From Bacteroidaceae bacterium (GTDB lineage Bacteria; Bacteroidota; Bacteroidia; Bacteroidales; Bacteroidaceae), in contig JAGAQY010000035.1 in the NCBI GenBank assembly GCA_017622495.1, forward strand, positions 1 through 35,489: a stretch of 35,489 nucleotides of DNA, in the 5' to 3' direction. The position numbers were made by a program, and so were the translations under genes. Below are positions 1-7,452 of this stretch, in pieces. The notes under the pieces were generated by a model that was given only the letters and a program-made list of their open reading frames with translations, made no database searches and was not told the DNA's origin. Within the stretch, counting starts at the first letter, position 1, and every line of letters starts with the position of its first letter.

Positions 1-1
1 C

Positions 2-529
2 ACGGCAGGGTATGTCAACAGCGTGGACTACATCAGCGTCGTAGGCTCCACGGCCGACCCCAAGAGTGTGGTGCGCAACGTGAACCTTCGTGAAAGCCTG
101 GGCTTTGAAAACAAGTGGGAGCAGTCGACCGTCTACCTCAAGGCCAATGCCACCTACCGCTACGCGACAGGCAACCGTGAGGACTTCACCACCATCCATG
201 CCATCGACTATGACTATGGCCTGACGTTGAAGAGCGAGCTGCCGTGGGGAGTGAACCTGAGCACCGACCTCACCATGTATAGCCGCCGCGGCTATGCCGA
301 CGAGTCGATGAATACGAATGATCTGGTGTGGAACGCTCGCCTATCGAAGAGTATCCTGAAGGGGAACCTTACCTTCATAGCCGATGGCTTCGACCTGCTG
401 GGCCAGCTCTCCAACATCCGATACTCGGTGAACGCGCAGGGCATACAGGAGACATGGCACAACGTGGTGCCGCGCTACGCCATGTTGCACGTGGTGTACC
501 GATTCAATAAGCAACCGAAGAAGAAATAG
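2..529 (+). CDS. Outer-membrane beta-barrel protein, C-terminal part (TonB-dependent receptor-like)
   Basis: The frame is open from base 2, so the gene begins upstream of the window and only about the last 175 residues are seen. The visible part alternates polar and hydrophobic residues with many aromatic residues, as in transmembrane beta-strands (for example NLSTDLTMYSRRGY and TFIADGFDLLGQ), and it ends with a strand MLHVVYRFN followed by a short basic tail. This is the usual end of Bacteroidetes TonB-dependent receptors and of the OMP_b-brl_3 family, where the last strand is the assembly signal for the outer membrane. No plug domain is visible because the N-terminus is missing, so the substrate cannot be told. 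A GTG at base 23 is an internal codon and not a start. The strong hairpin at 577-608 lies just downstream. Confidence 0.75.
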   Translation, partial: TAGYVNSVDYISVVGSTADPKSVVRNVNLRESLGFENKWEQSTVYLKANATYRYATGNREDFTTIHAIDYDYGLTLKSELPWGVNLSTDLTMYSRRGYADESMNTNDLVWNARLSKSILKGNLTFIADGFDLLGQLSNIRYSVNAQGIQETWHNVVPRYAMLHVVYRFNKQPKKK

Positions 530-576
530 ACAATCGTAAAGAGATAACAGAAATTCTTTGAAGAACATCGGAGAAG

Positions 577-608
577 GATGGAGGCTGCCCGTGAGGGTCG
601 CCTCCATC
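577..608 (+). terminator. Hairpin after the barrel gene
   Basis: Arms GATGGAGGC and GCCTCCATC pair perfectly over 9 bp, and an inner CCC/GGG pair closes around GTGA. It lies 48 bases after the stop of the beta-barrel gene. No clear T-run follows, so it may act as a weak or factor-assisted terminator or as an mRNA 3'-end stabiliser. Confidence 0.4.
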
Positions 609-715
609 TGCATTATGTCTATGTCACTAATGACTCCAACGCATATAAAAATATGATATTCTTTCGCGATAGGATGATTGACATAGGAAGCGCCCTCGCT
701 ACGGAACAGGAATAA
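578..715 (+). CDS. Possible 45-residue small protein or gene remnant
   Basis: An ATG-started frame of 45 residues (begins MEAAREGRLHLHYVYV, ends IGSALATEQE) lies between the barrel gene and the hairpin at 837. It reads like real protein: charged helix, then strand, then helix, with no low-complexity run. The open frame extends a few codons further upstream (QKFFEEHRRR) but without an ATG there. I do not recognise a family. A hairpin (577-608) overlaps its start, which argues against efficient translation, so this may be a remnant of a longer gene or chance. Confidence 0.25.
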   Translation: MEAAREGRLHLHYVYVTNDSNAYKNMIFFRDRMIDIGSALATEQE

Positions 716-836
716 ATCACGACACAGCAAAAGCACGCCTAAAAAGTCTTAAGTAATGATAGAATTTTGCTAGGGAGATGCTCTATGTTACAAAAAACTC
801 TAAAATTATCAATGCAAATAAAAATGATTAAAAGAG

Positions 837-870
837 CAAGCGCGTGAAATCGACGGATTTCACGCGCTTG
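837..870. terminator. Bidirectional hairpin between convergent genes
   Basis: A perfect 15-bp stem (CAAGCGCGTGAAATC against its complement) closes a 4-base loop. It lies between the rightward barrel gene and the leftward DUF3791 gene, 19 bases from the latter's stop. A-rich sequence on the left and T-containing sequence on the right suit termination in both directions. Its core arms GCGCGTGAAA/TTTCACGCGC recur in the hairpin at 9994-10030. Confidence 0.65.
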
Positions 871-889
871 TTGTAATAAGATAAGCGTA

Positions 890-1123
890 TTATGCAACCG
901 AACAGCTTCCGGTCAGATATTCCTTTTTAAGGTATTCGTACACGTAGGACGGACTCTCCAGATAGAGTCCTGTCTCATCGTCCTGCAAGGAGAGGTGCAG
1001 GGTAGAGTTGTATATCACCTCCAAAGCTTCGGGGAGGTTTAGGCCAAAGTCGCGCATCAAGAACATAGTCATCTGATCCACTATCCTGTCTTTGAGGAAT
1101 GCTCGTTTGTTGTCGTCTGTCAT
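890..1123 (-). CDS. DUF3791-family small protein (distal copy)
   Basis: A 77-residue protein with the layout of DUF3791 proteins: a short N-terminal helix, then a helix with conserved alternating hydrophobics (MTMFLMRDFGLNLPEALEVI), then a segment ending in YVYEYLKKEY. It is the third and last gene of an overlapping leftward trio: its ATG overlaps the stop of the DUF3990 gene by 4 bases, which suggests translational coupling. DUF3791 genes often sit beside DUF3990 genes in gut Bacteroidetes and Firmicutes. The molecular role is not known to me; immunity, adaptor or antitoxin to the neighbour is an inference from context. It has no signal peptide and no membrane segment. It diverges clearly from the proximal copy at 1587-1826, so it is not a recent duplication. 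Confidence 0.75.
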   Translation of the reverse strand: MTDDNKRAFLKDRIVDQMTMFLMRDFGLNLPEALEVIYNSTLHLSLQDDETGLYLESPSYVYEYLKKEYLTGSCSVA

Positions 1124-1590
1124 ACTCTTCTCAAGAAGTTAACGGCACGCGCTGTGCCAAAGAAGTATTGGTTGTTGAGTTGCTTGTATTCCAATTGGCG
1201 TGCCAGTTCGGCAAGCGTGATTGTGCCCTCTTCGTATCGACCAAGCAGGAAAGCCACGCCATCATCGGCTATCGGGCCTATCACTACGTCGTAGTCGTGG
1301 TGATATTCACTGGCGTTGTTCCTGTTGTTATGGATGAACGCAGCCCACTCCTCATTAGGCGCTGGGAATATCTTTACATTCAATCTGCCGTCTTCTAATA
1401 AGGACTCGTCGAACTCGTATTCCTGTACCACACATTCACCACCAAAGAACTTCACCTTTCTCAAGGCCATCCTTTCGGCTTGGTGGCGTAGGTCAGTGAG
1501 GTAGAATCCCTGTCCGAAATCCTTATAAGGGTTGGACTTTGCGATGTCTATCTCCTGAAACTCGATGTTTGTTCCGTGGTAGAGTCTCAT
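1120..1590 (-). CDS. DUF3990 protein, ADP-ribosyltransferase-like fold
   Basis: A 156-residue cytoplasmic protein. It begins MRLYHGTN, then has DFGQGFYLTD (about residues 24-33) and ends with NNQYFFGTARAVNFLRRV. The LYHGT and GFYLT elements match motifs 1 and 2 of the H-Y-(E/Q) ADP-ribosyltransferase clan: H5 would contact NAD ribose, Y30 would stack on nicotinamide, and Q141 or a nearby acidic residue would be the third motif. Family knowledge: DUF3990 (PF13151) is placed near ADP-ribosyltransferases, but I know of no proven substrate. The gene overlaps both DUF3791 neighbours by 4 bases, so all three are probably made together. Likely an intracellular ART toxin or a modifier of phage or host targets (inference). 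It could also be an inactive ART fold. Confidence 0.75.
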   Translation of the reverse strand: MRLYHGTNIEFQEIDIAKSNPYKDFGQGFYLTDLRHQAERMALRKVKFFGGECVVQEYEFDESLLEDGRLNVKIFPAPNEEWAAFIHNNRNNASEYHHDYDVVIGPIADDGVAFLLGRYEEGTITLAELARQLEYKQLNNQYFFGTARAVNFLRRV

Positions 1591-1826
1591 GTTAATTGTC
1601 CTCCATTCTTTTTGCAGATAAGCGTGAGGTCATCTACAGCATCGTTGATTGACAGCAGGTGCTCTACATCGTAGAACTCGTCGAGGAACTCAATTCCTTT
1701 GAAGCGGTTGAGATAACGAAATGCCGCTTGCACAGTGAGACTGAACCGCATTGCAAAAGCGCGGATGCAGGCATTCACATAGGGTATTTTATACTTGTCG
1801 TCCATCACATTACCTCCTTTATGCAA
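1587..1826 (-). CDS. DUF3791-family small protein (proximal copy)
   Basis: The first gene of the leftward trio, 79 residues from the ATG at 1826; an internal Met at residue 8 (MDDKYK) is an alternative start. It contains a VNACIRAFAMRFSLTVQAAF helix pair and ends with a predicted helix DAVDDLTLICKKNGG. The arrangement of a DUF3791 small helical protein upstream of a DUF3990 partner is repeated in many gut genomes. Its stop overlaps the start of the DUF3990 gene (ATGA-type junction). Upstream (1827-1946) lies an A/T-rich stretch that may hold the operon promoter, then a palindromic repeat fragment and the end of the permease gene. Function unknown; an antitoxin or adaptor role is inferred only from context. 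Confidence 0.75.
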   Translation of the reverse strand: MHKGGNVMDDKYKIPYVNACIRAFAMRFSLTVQAAFRYLNRFKGIEFLDEFYDVEHLLSINDAVDDLTLICKKNGGQLT

Positions 1827-1904
1827 GGCAAAGATACTATTTTTTTATATAAAACACAAATCACCATCAATTGACCATGAATTTCTCATAATCTTTTCTC
1901 CGAG

Positions 1905-1946
1905 ATGACGAGTCACCCCTCCTTGGGAGGGGCAGGGGGAGGTTCC
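1905..1946. repeat. Partial C/G-rich palindromic repeat
   Basis: The stretch contains CCCCTCCTTGGGAGGGG, a near-perfect palindrome, followed by CAGGGGGAGGTT. It resembles one arm of the larger palindromic element at 35128-35212 and the dispersed C/G-rich palindromes common in Bacteroidales genomes. It sits just after the stop of the permease gene (leftward) and upstream of the DUF3791 trio. Confidence 0.5.
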
Positions 1947-4295
1947 CTAATTCCCCCTCTTTATCACCTCCGCCGGATTCTCTCGTGCGGTGCGCCATAC
2001 GCGCGAGCCTACCGAGAGGGCGATGAGCAGGACGATGGCGAGGAGGATGACGACGTATATCCACCAGGCGATGGGCGCTTGCTTCACGTACTGCGCCACC
2101 CACTCCTTCATTATCATATAGCCTATGGGGAAGGCGACGGCCGAGGCGGCGAGGACGATGAGTCCGTACTCCTTTATAAATATGGAGAGGATGTCCGCCA
2201 GCGTGGCTCCGTGAATCTTGCGCAGGGCAATCTCCTTGCGCCGCTGGGCACAGGCGAGCGTCACGATGGAGTATACGCCAAACACGGCCACGAGGATGCA
2301 AACGGCGGTGATGATGCCAAGGATAAGTGTGAGGTTGGTTTCACTTTTCATTTTGTCAGCAAGTATATCTTCGGTAAATTGAAGCTGGTATTGTACGTTG
2401 GGGTATTGCTCCTTCATCATCGTTTCTACTGCTTTGGATAGTTCATTACGCATACCAGGCTGATGTACGATGACTACGTAGTTGATATGTCCTCCATGAA
2501 TCCTCTTGGTAAAGAGCATCAATTGAGACTCATCAGAAAGAGACCTGTTATATATATCTTTAATCACCGCCACTATGGTATAGGTGTTTCCCCAATCATC
2601 ATAGAGCATACGCCCAACAGCAGTATCCCATCCTAAAGCACGAGACACACCTTCAGTAACAATGATTTCATTTTTATTCCAAGTCTCTTTGTTCGGCAAT
2701 TCTCCCTCCACTACTGTAAACCCATAGGATGGATGGGCTATATCTCTGGTTCCTAAATAATTGTAAACAGTAACACTTTCGGTGTTGGGTGCTGCACTCA
2801 CACTCATGGCCGAGTAAGCACCAGCTGCATTAAAATCATAGTCGTACTCCAACACATGCGTTACCATTGGCATGCCGTGCAACTTTTGTGCTATAGCGGC
2901 ACGCAGTTCCATTGTACCTTGCCCGTTGGCAACCATTTCTTCGCGCGGACTAAGCGATTCTGTGGTACGCACATACAGCAATGCCTTATTCTTTATATTG
3001 TATCCATAATCACTATTGCGCATAAAGTGCAGTTGCCGTATCATCACTATTGTGCAATACATGAGGAGAATTGCGGCTACAAGTTGAATGCCAATGGAGA
3101 CGCTACGCTGATACTTCCCTTTGTCTGACTGATTCAAGTTGCTACGCAACGTATTGCGACGTACAATGGCTACAGGTATACTGCTCATGCCCAGACATAC
3201 GAGCACAATAATGGGGAGTAATATAAGTGCTTGGCCTAACAGAAAGTTTTGCGGTTCATCTATGTTAGCAAAACGTGCAAAAGGAGCTTGTAACCATTCC
3301 ACTCCCAACAAACCGAACATCATAGCAATAGAAAGTATGATGAAGACTTCTATCATAAACATCAGTTGTAGGCTGTTGCGTGTAGCTCCATTGACAATGC
3401 GCAATGCCATGTCGCGTGCCTTTCCGCGTAGTCGCATGAGGTACAGTAAAAGGAAGTTGAGCAATGCACACATTGTGAGCAATAGGCTACATAGCGTAAA
3501 TGCCTGCAAGTGGATATAATTCAGGTTACGTCCCCTTCCGCCTACGCGATGTGCATAAGTTAACGGATAGGTACGGGTCCCCTCTATGTATTCCCCCTTC
3601 TGCCGTGTCCATGAATCGGGAGTGAATATCTTATCCGCGAACGCTTCTACATCAGCCGTTGCATGCAATTTGGCAAATATTGTTGGTAAATTGTATTTGG
3701 TTAGAGGTTGCCGTTGTACAAGTACATCAAATTGAAATATGCTATGCGCACCATAGTCGCGAACCACAGCACCCACCTCTCGTTTCTCTCCAAGGAAATC
3801 CACATGTTTTCCTACCACCTTTTCCTCATCAGGAAATATATGGCGTACTATCCGTTCATTGAGTGCTATCTTATGGCTGTTCTGTAGAAAGTTATAGTCT
3901 CCATCCACCAACTGCAAGTCGAACACTCGGATAAATGTGCTGTCAATGCCAATTATTCGCGCTGGCCACCCATTTACCGAGAAAGTCTTGTTTTGAAAAA
4001 CACAGGATGTAGCAGCTTCGACTTCGGGAAAGTCTGTTGCAAAAGCCTCGTACAATCCATACCATGCCATCAATGTCATTCCGCCTTTTGTAGATTTCGC
4101 AGCATCTACATCTTGCAATGTATATATCCGCTCATAGTCCTTGTGCATCGTATCGTAGGTGTTCTCGTAGTGCATCCACAGGGCGGAGAGCGAGAGGCAG
4201 ACGAAGCCGGCGGCGAGGCCGAGCACGGAGATGGCGGTTTGCGCGGGGTACTTACGTAGGTTGCGCAGGGCTATTTTGATGTAGTGTAGTAGCAT
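1947..4295 (-). CDS. ABC transporter permease, MacB/FtsX type (copy A)
   Basis: A 782-residue inner-membrane protein with about eight predicted membrane segments: one near residues 17-37, then near 265, 318, 365, 406, 661, 715 and 748. A large periplasmic MacB_PCD-like domain follows the first segment (about 40-255) and a second one lies at about 430-650. The FtsX signature is clear in the last domain (RRKEIALRKIHGATLADI) and the protein ends in NPAEVIKRGN, typical of this Bacteroidetes family. Such permeases pair with a LolD/MacB-like ATPase, which is not present in this window. Substrate unknown; export of peptides or lipids, or mechanotransmission, is known for relatives. It is the second gene of a leftward pair, 37 bases after copy B. 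Its first ~55 and last ~115 codons are nearly identical to copy B while the middle is diverged. Confidence 0.9.
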   Translation of the reverse strand: MLLHYIKIALRNLRKYPAQTAISVLGLAAGFVCLSLSALWMHYENTYDTMHKDYERIYTLQDVDAAKSTKGGMTLMAWYGLYEAFATDFPEVEAATSCVFQNKTFSVNGWPARIIGIDSTFIRVFDLQLVDGDYNFLQNSHKIALNERIVRHIFPDEEKVVGKHVDFLGEKREVGAVVRDYGAHSIFQFDVLVQRQPLTKYNLPTIFAKLHATADVEAFADKIFTPDSWTRQKGEYIEGTRTYPLTYAHRVGGRGRNLNYIHLQAFTLCSLLLTMCALLNFLLLYLMRLRGKARDMALRIVNGATRNSLQLMFMIEVFIILSIAMMFGLLGVEWLQAPFARFANIDEPQNFLLGQALILLPIIVLVCLGMSSIPVAIVRRNTLRSNLNQSDKGKYQRSVSIGIQLVAAILLMYCTIVMIRQLHFMRNSDYGYNIKNKALLYVRTTESLSPREEMVANGQGTMELRAAIAQKLHGMPMVTHVLEYDYDFNAAGAYSAMSVSAAPNTESVTVYNYLGTRDIAHPSYGFTVVEGELPNKETWNKNEIIVTEGVSRALGWDTAVGRMLYDDWGNTYTIVAVIKDIYNRSLSDESQLMLFTKRIHGGHINYVVIVHQPGMRNELSKAVETMMKEQYPNVQYQLQFTEDILADKMKSETNLTLILGIITAVCILVAVFGVYSIVTLACAQRRKEIALRKIHGATLADILSIFIKEYGLIVLAASAVAFPIGYMIMKEWVAQYVKQAPIAWWIYVVILLAIVLLIALSVGSRVWRTARENPAEVIKRGN
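1954..2300. repeat. Direct repeat, permease 3' ends (partner 4340-4686)
   Basis: About 347 bases covering the 3' end of permease copy A match the 3' end of copy B at 4340-4686 (constant offset 2386) with only a handful of differences, mostly toward the inner edge. The encoded C-terminal ~115 residues differ at one position (V/A in WWIYVVILL versus WWIYAVILL). Just inside this block the two genes diverge sharply. Confidence 0.85.
4125..4295. repeat. Direct repeat, permease 5' ends (partner 6541-6711)
   Basis: About 170 bases at the 5' end of permease copy A match the 5' end of copy B at 6541-6711 with few differences; the first ~55 residues differ at about two positions. Together with the 3' blocks this shows that both ends, but not the middle, have been kept alike, as expected from gene conversion or a recombined cassette. 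Confidence 0.8.
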
Positions 4296-4332
4296 GTTGG
4301 TTCTATTAATGTTTTACGCGAATTTTTTGTCT

Positions 4333-6711
4333 TTAGTTTCCCCTCTTTATCACCTCCGCCGGATTCTCTCGTGCGGTGCGCCACACGCGCGAGCCTACCG
4401 AGAGGGCGATGAGCAGCACGATGGCGAGGAGGATGACGGCGTATATCCACCAGGCGATGGGCGCTTGCTTCACGTACTGCGCCACCCACTCCTTCATTAT
4501 CATATAGCCTATGGGGAAGGCCACGGCCGAGGCGGCGAGGACGATGAGTCCGTACTCCTTTATAAATATGGAGAGGATGTCCGCCAGCGTGGCTCCGTGA
4601 ATCTTGCGCAGGGCAATCTCCTTGCGCCGCTGGGCACAGGCGAGCGTCACGATGGAGTAGACGCCAAACACGGCCACGAGGATGCAGACAGCAGTGATGA
4701 TGCCGAGGATGAGCATCAGGTTGGCTTCGCTCTCTAACTTCTTGTTGAAGGTGTCTTCGGAGATGGTCAGTTCGTATACGACATTGGGAAAATCCACCCT
4801 CATCATTGCGTGTATACGGTTTTCAAGTTGTTTGCGCTCGCTGGGCATATAAGTGATAGTGATGTAGTCACTGTCGTATTCTCCATAATTAGCAGCACTC
4901 TTCGGCAAGAAAACAAGCGGCATAGGGTCTTGAGTAATGGATTCAAAGTAGAGGTCTTTGATGACAGCCACCACGGTAAACTCCGAGCGGGCATTCTCTA
5001 AGTTCAGAGGCCAGCTATTACGTGAATAGACTGTACGTCCCAATGCTTCTTCAAGGCCGAGCGCCTTACGCACACTTTCGGTGATAACTATTTCGTTGGG
5101 CTGCCATCCTGCTTCGCGTGGCAGGGTACCTTCGAGTACAGTGAAGCCGTGGGCAGGGTTGCCGATATCCCATACTCCCATATAAAAATAGTACGGCGCA
5201 TTATAGTCATCGGGCGACAGCCCCATGCGGCTTCCCACTGTATAATGAGCATTAGCTCCCAAGTCCTTGGTGCGTTCTATGGTACTGGTCACCATTGGCA
5301 TCTGGCGTACTCGTTTGGCTATCTCGTAACGTTTCTCCAGCGTTGCCGCTCCTGCATTGTTGGGGTCGGCATAGACGAATGGATTGTTGGGGTCTTTCAA
5401 TGCCGATACGTGCAGCTGGGCGCGCCCCTTGATGTTGAATCCCCAATCGACATTTTTAAGGAATACAATCTGTCGCAACATCACCACCGTACAGAAGATA
5501 AAGGTGAGGCTCACGATGAGTTGCACGAGCGAACTTGCCTTGCGGAAAGTGTCGCCACGGCGATTGCGTCCCGTGAGTGTGCGATTACGCACAATGGCTA
5601 TCGGAGCAATACAGATTACGAGGCAAGCAGCCACAATCGCCAGCATTATCCACAGCGCACGGCTCATGATGTAGCCGTAGTCCATTTGGATATTGGCAAA
5701 GCGGGCAAAGGGGCGGTGGAGCCACTCGGTGCCGAGTAAACCGAACGCCATAGCGACAAGGAGCACGATGCCAACTTCGATAAGGAACATCACCATCAGT
5801 CCGCCTACAGTAGAGCCATTGACAATGCGCAAGGCCATCTCGCGCTCGCGGCCACGCAGACGGATGAGGTAAAGCACCAAGTAGTTGATAAGCGCACACA
5901 GCACCATCAGTACGCTGCAAACAAGGAATACGCGCAGGTGCTCGTAGCTGAGGCTAAGGAAGTTGCCTCCTATCTTGTGTGCCTCGGCAATGGGAATGGT
6001 GGCGGTGTGGTTGGCACCATCGTTCCATTCCGAAAAGCGGTCTACGCGAGCGATGAACGAGTCTACATTGGCTTTCTCATAGACTTTGGCATACATACTG
6101 ATAAAGTTCCCTTTATTCAAATGGAAACGTCCGGTGTGTACAATGTCGAACTGAAAATAGTCCTTAATCACTGCGCCCACCTCGGCAATGAGGCCGTATG
6201 AAAAGCTGACTTTATTACCTATAACCTCCGTTTCCTTAGGGAAGAGGCGTTGGGCAAAATCCTCGGTAATGGCTACCTCCTTTTCGTTGGTCAGGAAGTC
6301 GTAGTCGCCATCCACAAGCGGAAGACTGAATACACGGATAAACGTGCTGTCCACCTGCAATGTCTTTGCTTCTATGCCGTTGACAGTCTTTGGATTGGCA
6401 AAATGCGTGCAATAGGCTACGGCTTCCACTTCGGGATATTCGTCGCGCAATTTTTCGTATAATCCTACTCGTGCACGCAAACGATTATCGTGCCAGGTGT
6501 CTCCAGCTTTCTCGGCAAGCATTGGGTCTTGAAACGCATATATCCGCTCATAGTCCTTGTGCATCGTGTCGTAGGTGTTCTCGTAGTGCATCCACAGGGC
6601 AGAGAGCGAGAGGCATACGAAGCCGGCGGCGAGGCCGAGCACGGAGACGGTGGTTTGCGCGGGGTATTTGCGCAGGTTGCGCAGGGCTATTTTGATGTAG
6701 TGTAGTAGCAT
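4333..6711 (-). CDS. ABC transporter permease, MacB/FtsX type (copy B)
   Basis: A 792-residue paralogue of copy A with the same topology: N-terminal membrane anchor MLLHYIKIALRNLRKY..., periplasmic MacB_PCD-like region, three central membrane segments with the FtsX motif RGREREMALRIVNGST, a fifth anchor, a second periplasmic domain, and a C-terminal FtsX domain with RRKEIALRKIHGATLADI. It is the first gene of the leftward pair, so the promoter should lie within the repeat-rich region 6712-7755. No ATPase or adaptor gene is adjacent. Ligand unknown. Two tandem permeases of this kind may act as a heterodimer or reflect duplication followed by divergence of the periplasmic domains. Identification as an FtsX-type permease is secure; the transported substrate is not. 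Confidence 0.9.
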   Translation of the reverse strand: MLLHYIKIALRNLRKYPAQTTVSVLGLAAGFVCLSLSALWMHYENTYDTMHKDYERIYAFQDPMLAEKAGDTWHDNRLRARVGLYEKLRDEYPEVEAVAYCTHFANPKTVNGIEAKTLQVDSTFIRVFSLPLVDGDYDFLTNEKEVAITEDFAQRLFPKETEVIGNKVSFSYGLIAEVGAVIKDYFQFDIVHTGRFHLNKGNFISMYAKVYEKANVDSFIARVDRFSEWNDGANHTATIPIAEAHKIGGNFLSLSYEHLRVFLVCSVLMVLCALINYLVLYLIRLRGREREMALRIVNGSTVGGLMVMFLIEVGIVLLVAMAFGLLGTEWLHRPFARFANIQMDYGYIMSRALWIMLAIVAACLVICIAPIAIVRNRTLTGRNRRGDTFRKASSLVQLIVSLTFIFCTVVMLRQIVFLKNVDWGFNIKGRAQLHVSALKDPNNPFVYADPNNAGAATLEKRYEIAKRVRQMPMVTSTIERTKDLGANAHYTVGSRMGLSPDDYNAPYYFYMGVWDIGNPAHGFTVLEGTLPREAGWQPNEIVITESVRKALGLEEALGRTVYSRNSWPLNLENARSEFTVVAVIKDLYFESITQDPMPLVFLPKSAANYGEYDSDYITITYMPSERKQLENRIHAMMRVDFPNVVYELTISEDTFNKKLESEANLMLILGIITAVCILVAVFGVYSIVTLACAQRRKEIALRKIHGATLADILSIFIKEYGLIVLAASAVAFPIGYMIMKEWVAQYVKQAPIAWWIYAVILLAIVLLIALSVGSRVWRTARENPAEVIKRGN

Positions 6712-6757
6712 TTGAGTTTTTTAGTTTTTTTAGTTTGTGTACTGTTGTCAAGGATTT

Positions 6758-6845
6758 TCACAGGCTTGACAATTTTTTATCACAGGCTCGACAAAACTTT
6801 GTCAAAGGTATGATAAATTTTTATCATAGGCTTGATAATTCTTTT
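6758..6845. repeat. Tandem array 1: four 22-bp units
   Basis: Four consecutive imperfect units of exactly 22 bases start at 6758, 6780, 6802 and 6824. All begin TCA and share a TCAyAGGcTyGAyAAw-type core followed by an A/T tract. The array lies 47 bases upstream of the start of permease copy B and may be part of its regulatory region. Confidence 0.8.
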
Positions 6846-6858
6846 TTTGCTTGCCTTT

Positions 6859-6929
6859 TGTCATCTTGAACGAAGTGAAAGATCTCGCAGAGTATGTTGC
6901 TGAGATTTTTCGCGTTGCTCAAAATGACA
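6859..6929. repeat. Imperfect inverted-repeat element (about 71 bp)
   Basis: The left arm starts TGTCATCTTGAACGAAG and runs into AAGATCTC; the right arm ends GTTGCTCAAAATGACA and is preceded by GAGATTTTTCGC. The arms are complementary with several mismatches. Elements of the form TGTCAT-TTGA-CGAAG-GATCTC are widespread short dispersed repeats in Bacteroidetes. No transposase is linked. Confidence 0.65.
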
Positions 6930-6995
6930 GGAGCGTTTGTTTGTTTTCTTGATTCATACTTTCTGTTTTCTCTGTTCGGTTTGTCGAATTCTTTG

Positions 6996-7083
6996 CGTAT
7001 CCGTGGATATTTAATTAAATATCCGCGGATATTTCATCACGTATCCGTGGATATTTCATTACGTATCCACGATTACGCGAAGT
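6996..7083. repeat. Tandem array 2: 22-bp units with ATCCGTGGAT core
   Basis: Units start at 6996, 7018, 7040 and 7062 with an exact 22-base period. Units 1-3 carry the dyad ATCCGTGGAT or its perfect form ATCCGCGGAT followed by ATTTmATyA; unit 4 is degenerate (ATCCACGATT). Repeated dyads on two-helical-turn spacing look like protein binding sites on one DNA face. Confidence 0.75.
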
Positions 7084-7204
7084 TTTTGCTTTGCTCTTGC
7101 GGTTAATTGCTTGCATGGGGTTGGTTTTTCTCATAATGCTGTTTTTTGTTTTTACTCACACAAATCTCACGGATCTCACGAAATATTCTTCCATCGTTTT
7201 TTTT

Positions 7205-7452
7205 GTTTCACGCAAATCTCGCGAAAAACGCGAAGATTTCTTTCATCGCTGGATTTTTGGTCTCACACAGATCTCACGAATCTCACAGATGGCGCGTCGC
7301 TTCGCCCGCGCTTGTCGGCTTTGCCGAGTGCTCTCAGCCGGATGGTACATACGAGCGCAAGCGATGTATGCTTTCGTGAGATTCGTGAGATCTGTGTGAG
7401 ACAAATTCTTAGGACCTGGCCTTTCGCGTTTTTCGCGAGATTTGCGTGAAAC
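7205..7452. repeat. Nested inverted repeat of about 248 bp
   Basis: The outer arms 7205-7234 and 7423-7452 are perfect 30-bp inverted complements; the inner arms 7260-7286 and 7376-7402 are perfect 27-bp inverted complements. The spacers between outer and inner arms (25 and 20 bases) are not paired. The loop (7287-7375) holds more short complementary stretches. A partial direct copy of the motif (CTCACACAAATCTCACGG) precedes it near 7155-7175. Conceptual peptides from it (SHTDLTNLT, SRKSREKRE) are typical spurious proteins from dispersed Bacteroidetes repeats. Confidence 0.85.

Noticed and set aside
6758..7083. The two 22-bp arrays considered as a CRISPR array
   Set aside because: Repeats are directly adjacent with no spacers, units are too short and there are no cas genes.
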